Below are positions 57,064 through 64,000 of a DNA stretch of 64,000 nt, piece by piece. Origin of the DNA: Bromus sterilis. Lineage: Eukaryota > Streptophyta > Magnoliopsida > Poales > Poaceae. The DNA lies in NCBI GenBank assembly GCA_950022295.1, contig OX465599.1, positions 4,774,001 to 4,838,000 on the forward strand, given 5' to 3'. The notes beneath the pieces are model-generated. The model had not been told where the DNA came from and ran no database searches. It saw only the letters and a program-made list of their open reading frames with translations. Positions within the stretch are counted from its first letter, which is position 1. Each line of letters begins with the position of its first letter. The position numbers and the translations under genes are program-made.

Positions 57064-58681
57064 TGATGGCTTCTCGCCCCTTCGTTGGTTTCCCCAAGTG
57101 TAAGGTTGAGATGTAGTGCAGCAGCAGTTTTTCCTCGGTGAAGATACCAATGTTTGTCTCCAGCAGGACTCCAGAGCTGATAAGTAGGTGTTAGCGGTGC
57201 AACTGACGCGGATCTGCACACAGACACAGATAACTTTGTTCCTCACGAAGTTCAGAGAGGTTGTCAATCTCTCGGTCTTGTTGTTTACAAAGGATAAAAC
57301 GCAAGGGATAATGATAGCAAATAAAAGCGGTAAAGTAAATGTAGAGTGGAAACAGTGATAAGGATATGGACCGGGATACGTGATGTTCGCTACTGATGTC
57401 TCTCTCCCAAAAGACGATAAAATTGCTATGCGAGGTAAACAAATTACAGAAAGGTAATTGACAGGATTATGAACGCACCGCAATGCTAACTATGCTACAA
57501 AAGAAAGGAAGAGGTTCAAAAGCATGGGCAGTACGCCAAAGTAAGTAGACCGAAATCCATCTGCATCTACTACTAATCATCCACCTTGAGATATCTATCC
57601 AGAACATCTCGCTGGTATTAAGTTGCGAGCCCCACCCAAAGTGTAAACCCAAAGCAACAAACAACTGCATTAAAAAGAACTTTGCGTAAAGTAAACAATC
57701 CTTGCAATCGCGGTTACAAGCACCGTTGTTTTCCCCCTTGTGGCAACAGCACATCCCCTAGACTCATGTTTCTGTCACTCAAGCGTGTCATCACGGAGGC
57801 ATGAACCCACAATCTAGCACAACGCTCCCTCTTGGAGTCACTACCTACTACTTGGCAAAAGCAATAAACAGCAACAGAGAACATGCAAGAATTACTTAGG
57901 AACAAAAATATAAGAGATAAAAACCAAATATATTACTCTATCACAATCTGAACATAATCTCATAATCCATCAGATCCGATCAAACTCAACATAGCAATAG
58001 CAGAAATATTACAAAGGTGTCTCGATCATGTAGGGCATCTCACGAGGTCTAAACAATGAAGATCAAAGAGGGGAGGAGAACATCACATAGCTACTGATCA
58101 CGGACCCATGGTCCAAGGAAAACTACTCACAAGACATCCGGGGAGCATCCATGGTGGAGAGGAGACTCCCGGAGGTCAATCCTCCCTCCGACAAGGTGCC
58201 GGGAAGAGGTCTTCTGGTGCTCCCGATCTTGAAAGCGCGGCGGCGGCGGAACAGAGGCGAGTTCGCGGAATAGGGTTCTCATTCTGGAGTTTTCCCGTGA
58301 CGGGGGATAAATAGGCGAAAGGGGGCAGCCAGAGGTGGGCCAGGGGCCCCAGGCGCCCCCTGGCGTGGCCAGGGGTGGGGCCGCGCCGGGTGGCCGCCTG
58401 GGCTCCCCTGGCTCCCCTCTGGACCCTCCCGGGCTCTTCTGGAAGCTTCCTGTACGCTGATTTTTCCTGTATTTTTCCCGGAATTTTTCTGGCACTTTTT
58501 ATATGGGGGAAAACTGAAATAGAAAAATGGCAGAAAACAGGAACTGGCACTGGGGTGCACTGAGTTAATAGGTTAGTCCAAATATGATCAAAAGTGTATG
58601 AAAGTGTATCTAGATCATAGCAATATCACACAAAACATGCATGGAGCAAGAAGAAATTATAGATATGTTTTGGACGTATCA
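57064..58681 (-). repeat. 3' LTR of the Gypsy-like element
   Basis: 1618 bp. By eye it is a few percent different from the 5' LTR. Contains GC-rich DNA near its right part (58320-58450) with spurious open frames. Confidence 0.85.
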
Positions 58682-60729
58682 ACATCCCCAAGCTTAATTC
58701 CTGCTCGTCCTCGAGTAGGTAAATGATAACAACATAATTTCTATGGTTACATGCTAGCAACCATATAAGAACTTTGAAAAGTAAAGCAAGCAAGGTTAGA
58801 GATTCAAATCAAGTCATAACATGCAAGAGTCTATATTAGCATTGAAACAAGTAACAAAAGAACATTAGGTGCAAGAGTTCTCGCTGTCCGTGACTCGAAT
58901 GTCTCCAAATGGTGTTTGCGTGCAAGAAAGGGGATAGGGAATACGAGAAAAAGTATTTTTGTGTTGAGAACTCTATCTACTAAAGTTTCACACTTGGCCT
59001 TCTTTGGAATCTTATCTTGACTCGTCCCCAGACCACTAGCCAGGTACAAGTCAATTTGATCCACTCCTTTTCGATATTTTGAGCACTCATGCAATGGATG
59101 AGCGTAAGCACGAGAGTTAACACTTAGGATGGCAAAGAGAGAATATGGTGGAGGAGGAAGACAAAGAGGATGAGAAAGGCTCACATCAATGAGGACAATC
59201 ATAGGCAAGAGATGCCAACTGATAGATATGATGTGAGGAGTAGGGATTGCCATGCAACGGATGCACATACGAGCTAGGAAGCTCTCCAATGGAACTAGTG
59301 GGGTTGCATCTAACTTGCTCGCTCATGAAGACCTAGAGCTCATTTGAGGAGGCTCATCCTTGGAATATGCAAGCCAAGTTCTAAAGTGTGAAGGTCCCCA
59401 CATAGCTATATGCATGATGATCATCTCTATGGAGTACAAGGATATAAAGGGAGTACTAGTGTGGATCTCTCAAAAGGATAGTAGTGTTGCCCCTTTCTCT
59501 CTTTTTATTTCTTTTTCTCTTTTTTCTATTTTTTTATTTTTTGTGGCCTCAATGGCTCTTTCTATTTAACTCTCATTTGTCCTCTTTGGGATCTTATAAT
59601 GTGTCCACTTTGGGATATTTTCCTCACTTAAGGGCAACACTCTATTTTACAAGAAGGTAAAGGAGATCTTTCACACTTTACAAGGTACTCAAAAGCATAA
59701 AGAAGATGTAACTAACATGATGTATGCAATGTATGTCGCTGCCAGTGTAGCAGGAACATGTAAGACATGAAGATCAAGTCATGAAGAGGTGGAAGTTGCA
59801 TGGCAATATAACTCGGAAAGGCTATGAAAATGCTTTGATAGGTAGGTATGGTGGTTGTTTTGAGGAAAGATATAAGGAGGCTTATGATGACAGAGCGCAT
59901 CATGCCAAGGGTTTGGATGTACCGGCGAAGGTGGATACCAACTCCAGGAATGAGAAGAAGGCAATGCACGGCACGGAAGATCCTAGCAAAATATGGGAAG
60001 GTGGAAGTGTCAACTCTCAATACTTACATTAGTCCGAAGAACTCATGCACTTATTATCGGTAACTCTCAATCTAATAAGGAGGTTCACAAAGATACAAGT
60101 ACCCCGAGGAGGAGTGTATGGGGGTTTGGTTATCCTTGCGCATCCTCGACTCATGGTACGTGAGTGTTCTCTGATATTCGACTCCTCAGAAGAGTAGTGA
60201 TCCATCTAGTAGCTAGAGTTCTCAACTAGTTTTTGTAGGTTTTGAAAATAAACATGGATTGCCCAAAATACGACACCTATCACTAATAGGCAAGAGCTCT
60301 TGACACCAAAAGTTCGAACATTACTCACATCAATACCTCAAAACTATTGCAAGCTACTACTAGAATTAAATAGCAACCTCAATCACCTACTTCTCAAAAC
60401 AAGACACAACTCAGTGCAACAACCAACTCTCTTTAACAAGATAAACATGAAAACTAAAAAGAGTTCCAGTAACAAATTAAACAAAAGCCAAGGCTCTTGC
60501 TAAAGACAAACTAAGACTAAACATGGCAGTAGCTATGGAAAGATAAAGAACACACAACCGCAAAAAGATAAGCAGGAAAAATCCTATGATGTGTTCTAAA
60601 TTTTGAAAGTGGAGCGTGTTTCTCTCCCACACAAAGTAAGAAAGGATCTAACTTGTTATGAACAGCAAGCAAAGCTAAAGAAAACTAAAAATAAATCCAT
60701 TAGCGTTTCTTTAAATCCATTAGCTAGGC
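58682..60729 (-). other. Non-coding interior of the Gypsy-like element
   Basis: Starts (plus strand) with the complement of the purine tract. T-rich blocks near 59500-59570. No pol domain was recognised. Confidence 0.55.
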
Positions 60730-61963
60730 TTAAAGATTATAGAAGATGCTCTCACAAAAATAAGAATTGAAGCAACAGAGAGCATAAAGAAGAAAATTTG
60801 AAACACATTTAAGACTAACCCACTTCCTATGCATAGGCATCTTATAAGAAAATATATCAAAGAAGTAAAAATAAACCAGCATAGGAAGGTGGAACAAGAA
60901 CATCTTCAAAACTTTCAACATAAAGAGAGGAGTTTAGTAATATGGAAGTTTCTACAACCAAACTTTCCTCTCTCAAAGTAATTTTTAGTAGCATCATGAA
61001 CAACATCAAGAATATAACTATCACATAAATCATATTGTTCATGACCTACAAGCACACGTGTATAGTTTTCAACACGGTCTTTAGGATCATAAGATAAATG
61101 AAACCCATCACATTGAGCTTTGCTAAGAGGAAAATTCTCCGGAGTTGGAGATTTCAAGAAGATAATAGGACAATCAATTGTGGGTGCAATAGAAAAAATT
61201 CATGCTTAACATGAGGAACTATAGCAAGTTCATCTCCGTAAGCATCATCCATAGTGGCATCACGACCATAAGCATAGAAGGCATCAACTTCATCAAAAAG
61301 GGATATTTCAAAAGAATCCATAGGATCATAAAACTCATATAAGGTAAGATTAAAAGAGTTACTCTCATTAGAAGGTAGACATGGATGGCTCCATTCTTAC
61401 TCCTTTTGTTCGTCACTCTCCTCCTCTTTTTCATCCAAGGAGCTTTCGGTTTCATCAATTTCTTCTTTCGTAGAGTCCTGCAAAACATTAGTCTCTTCCT
61501 TTGGGGGAGAGATTCTCTCAAGATGATCAGTAATATAATAATTTGCATCATAATTTTCCGAACAATATTTAAGTATAGCAAGACTCTCAGATTTGTAAGG
61601 GGCATCATTAATATTTCTAAGAAGAGAAGTAATTTCATAGGCACCCTTATAAGCAACAAATTCTTCTATTGGCTCTGCATCATAAAAATCATAGTTTCCC
61701 TTAGCATAAGAAGCTAAGGTTTCATCATCATTGTACTCACATTGGAAAGAAAGGTGTTTGTGCCTCATAAAGCAACAAGATTCATCCCTGCAGAAAGATA
61801 TATTATATATTGAGCACAAGTTTCTAGCATACTCATACAACTGGTGTATTTGTTTCCATAAGTGTATCCCTTTTTGAGACAAGCGGTGTTCCTTGTACCA
61901 CTTTTGTTGATCCTCGGCGAATCCTCCATGCCAATAAGATCTAGTTTCAAAGAAGTTAGACAT
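60730..61963 (-). pseudogene. Relic ORF of the Gypsy-like element (Triticeae TE protein of unknown function)
   Basis: From MSNFFETRSYWHGGFAEDQQ (61963) one frame runs 188 codons to TAA at 61397 (SFQCEYNDDETLASYAKGNY, ESSLDEKEEESDEQ). Beyond it, other frames continue with DPMDSFEISLFDEVDAF, MDDAYGDELAIVPHVKHEFF, KAQCDGFHLSYDPKDRVENY, YILDVVHDATKNYFERGKFG and finally a hydrophobic stretch (FLFHLPMLVYFYFFDIFSYK) to 60730. I recognise this arrangement from many Triticeae repeat annotations but know no biochemical function. It lacks a zinc knuckle, protease, RT and integrase. Several frameshifts make it a pseudogene. Confidence 0.65.
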
Positions 61964-62104
61964 TGATTGGCAAGTAAGGAACTAGACATACTATATATTT
62001 TTATTTTTTCTTTTTGATAAAGGACACAAAGATAAAAACTGATAGATAAACTAACAAGACTAAAAAAACAAAGGTAAAGGGTAGTGTGCAACTCCCCTAT
62101 CTTA

Positions 62105-62143
62105 GCACTCGGAGTCCCCGACAACAGCGCTAGAAAACATGCT
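62105..62143 (-). promoter_or_regulatory. Degenerate primer binding site of the Gypsy-like element
   Basis: Minus strand after the 5' LTR: AGCATGTTTTC, then TAGCGCTGTTGTCGGGGA. The latter resembles the TGGCGCCGTTGCCGGGGA site common in grass Gypsy elements, with several changes. Confidence 0.5.
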
Positions 62144-63763
62144 TGATGGCTTCTCGCCCCTTCGTTGGTTTCCCCAAGTGTAAGGTTGAGATGTAGTGCA
62201 GCAGCAGTTTTCCCTCGGTGAAGATACCAAGGTTTGTCTCCAGCAAGACTCCAGAGATGATAAGTAGGTGTCAGCGGCGCAACTGACGCGGACCTGCACA
62301 CAGACACAGATAACTTTGTTCCCAACAAAGTTCAGAGAGGTTGTCAATCTCTCCGGTCTTGTTGTTTACAAAGGATAAAACGCAAGGGATAATGATAGCA
62401 AATAAAAGAGGTAAAGTAAATGTAGAGTGGAAACAGTGATAAGGATATGGACCGGGATACGTGATGTTCGCTAGTGATGTCTCTCTCCCAAAAGACGATA
62501 AAATTGCTATGCGAGGTAAACAAATTACAGAAAGGCAATTGACAGGATTATGAATGCACCGCAATGCTAACTATGCTACAAAAGAAAGGAAGAGGTTCAA
62601 AAGCACGGGCAGTACGCCAAAGTAAGTAGACCGAAATCCATCTGCATCTACTACTAATCATCCACCTTGCGATATCTATCCAGAACATCTCGCTGGTATT
62701 AAGTTGCGAGCCCCACCCAAAGAGTAAACCCAAAGCAACAGACAACTGCATTAAAAAGAACTTTGCGTAAAGTAAACAATCCTTGCAACCGCGGTTACAA
62801 GCACCGTTGTTTTCCCCCTTGTGGCAACAGCACATCCCCTAGACTCATGTTTCTGTCACTCAAGCGTGTCATCAGGGAGGCATGAACCCACAATCTAGCA
62901 CAACGCTCCCTCTTGGAGTCACTACCTACTACTTGGCCAAAGCAATAAACAGCAACAGAGAACATGCAAGAATTACTTAGGAACAAAAATATAAGAGATA
63001 AGAACCAAATATATTACTCTATCACAACCTGAACATAATCTCATAATCCATCAGATCCGATCAAACTCAACATAGCAATGGCAGAAATATTACAAAGGTG
63101 TCTCGATCATGTAGGGCAGCTCACGAGGTCTAAACAATGAAGATCAAAGAGGGGAGGAGGACATCACATAGCTACTGATCACGGACTCATGGTCCAAGGA
63201 AAACTACTCATGAGACATCCGGGGAGCATCCATGGTGGAGAGGAGACTCTCGAAGGTCAATCCTCCCTCCGGCAAGGTGCGAGGAAGAGGTCTTCTGGTG
63301 CTCCCGATTTTGGAAGCGCGGCGGCGGCGAAACAGAGGCGAGTTCGCGGAATAGGGTTCTCGTTCTGGAGTTTTCCCGTGACGGTGGATAAATAGGCGAA
63401 AGGGGGCAGCCAGAGGTGGGCTAGGGGCCCCAGGCGCCCCCCTGGCGCGGCCAGGGGTGGGGCCGCGCCGGGTGGCCGCCTGGGCCCCCCTGGCTCCCCT
63501 CTGGCCCCTCCCGGGCTCTTCTGGAAGCTTCATGTAAGCTAATTTTTTCTGTATTTTTTCCGGAATTTTTCTGGCACTTTTTATATGGGGGAAAACTAAA
63601 ATAGAAAAACGGCAGAAAACAGGAACTGGAACTGGGGTGCAGTGAGTTAATAGGTTAGTCCAAATATGATCAAAAGTGTATGAAAGTGTATCTAGATCAT
63701 AGCAATATCACACAAAACATGCATGGAGCAAGCAGAAATTATAGATACGTTTTGGACGTATCA
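62144..63763 (-). repeat. 5' LTR of the Gypsy-like element
   Basis: 1620 bp, same ends as the copy at 57064-58681. Confidence 0.85.
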
Positions 63764-64000
63764 CACAACGACGTGCGTATGGTGGAGAAACCTCCAACCA
63801 AGTGTAGACTCCAAACAAGTGGAGTCCACTCAAGAAAGGAGATAATAGAGAGAGAGAGAGAGAATTAATTGGATTAATAAAAGTGCACCCCTACCCCTCC
63901 TTATATAGGCCAAGGAGGGGGGCTCCCTCAATTTCCCATGCGGGACTAATCCCAAGGGGAGGGGGGTGGGGCACCCCTAAGGGGGGTGGGCCCCTTCATG
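63764..64000 (-). repeat. Partial LTR (Copia-like), part 2, runs off the window
   Basis: Continues the LTR from 57063. On the minus strand a TATATAAGGAGG box (near 63905) is followed by a CT-rich leader with a (CT)n tract (63848-63864), as in Angela-type LTR promoters. The remaining element lies outside the window. Confidence 0.5.

Larger units (their letters stand above)
57064..63763 (-). mobile_element. Non-autonomous Gypsy-like LTR retrotransposon, 6.7 kb
   Basis: Two direct repeats of 1618 and 1620 bp (57064-58681 and 62144-63763) both start TGATGGC and end GTATCA. Read on the minus strand they start TGATACGTCC, a familiar Triticeae Gypsy LTR start. The minus-strand interior begins with a degenerate primer site (TAGCGCTGTTGTCGGGGA) and ends with a purine tract (AAGCTTGGGGATGT). 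The flanks CACGA (57059-57063) and CACAA (63764-63768) agree at 4 of 5 bases. The 3.46-kb interior has only one relic ORF and no pol. Confidence 0.85.

Noticed and set aside
58127..58563. Several 60-124-codon frames in the GC-rich part of the Gypsy-like LTR
   Set aside because: The same frames recur in the partner LTR near 63204-63533, and they overlap on both strands. They are non-coding LTR sequence.

Overview
The window is plant nuclear DNA, almost certainly from a Triticeae grass (wheat, barley, rye or a relative). The evidence is a BARE/WIS/Angela-type Copia element, Stowaway MITEs with the usual grass termini, a CACTA element with GTGGCGCA-type subterminal repeats, and a kinase gene with grass-type introns. 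It holds one convincing, apparently intact host gene. Nearly everything else is transposable elements (TEs), several nested, separated by old AT-rich sequence. No rRNA, tRNA, CRISPR array or prokaryote-style operon was seen. All calls come from reading the sequence by eye; no alignment or database search was run.

1-9.6 kb: a minus-strand seven-exon gene (433-3167) for a cytoplasmic receptor-like kinase fused to a C-terminal phloem-protein-2 (Nictaba-like) domain. A Helitron starts 96 bp upstream of its ATG. Then come a SINE-like element, a Helitron apparently inserted inside another Helitron, a very young TRIM-like LTR element (6858-8548, TSD TTTTA), a Stowaway MITE and a small gene-like relic with one frameshift.

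9.6-25.9 kb: a Mutator-like element with a 10-bp target duplication (10191-11306), Copia and PIF/Harbinger gene relics, GC-rich DNA, a 33-bp minisatellite built of self-complementary units, and a full-length Angela-type Copia element (15660-24972, TSD GGCAA). The Copia element splits the second copy of an older ~299-bp tandem dimer.

25.9-35 kb: a Helitron-like terminus, a 5'-truncated LINE, a MITE and a complete short-LTR Copia element (30196-35004, TSD GCGTG) with a decayed gag-pol.

35.8-46.5 kb: a complete CACTA transposon (TSD TTA) with two minus-strand gene relics: a TNP2 transposase (Transposase_21, DUF4218, DUF4216) and a second gene whose C-terminus is Ulp1-like but seems to lack the catalytic cysteine. 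Between and upstream of them lie a perfect 63-bp-arm palindrome, a 32-bp-arm hairpin and a 21-bp sequence shared by both gene leaders.

47.4-53.1 kb: a nearly full-length LINE (ORF1 intact, ORF2 with about four lesions). 53.2-55.9 kb: a 2.66-kb Mutator-like element with a perfect 9-bp TSD, filled with minisatellites and carrying a Stowaway MITE. 56.2-64 kb: a small Helitron, then a Copia-like LTR running off the window and interrupted by a non-autonomous Gypsy-like element (57064-63763) with 1.6-kb LTRs.

The genes do not form a pathway. The TE genes served their own mobility, and most carry stop codons of the kind left by C-to-T decay of methylated DNA.
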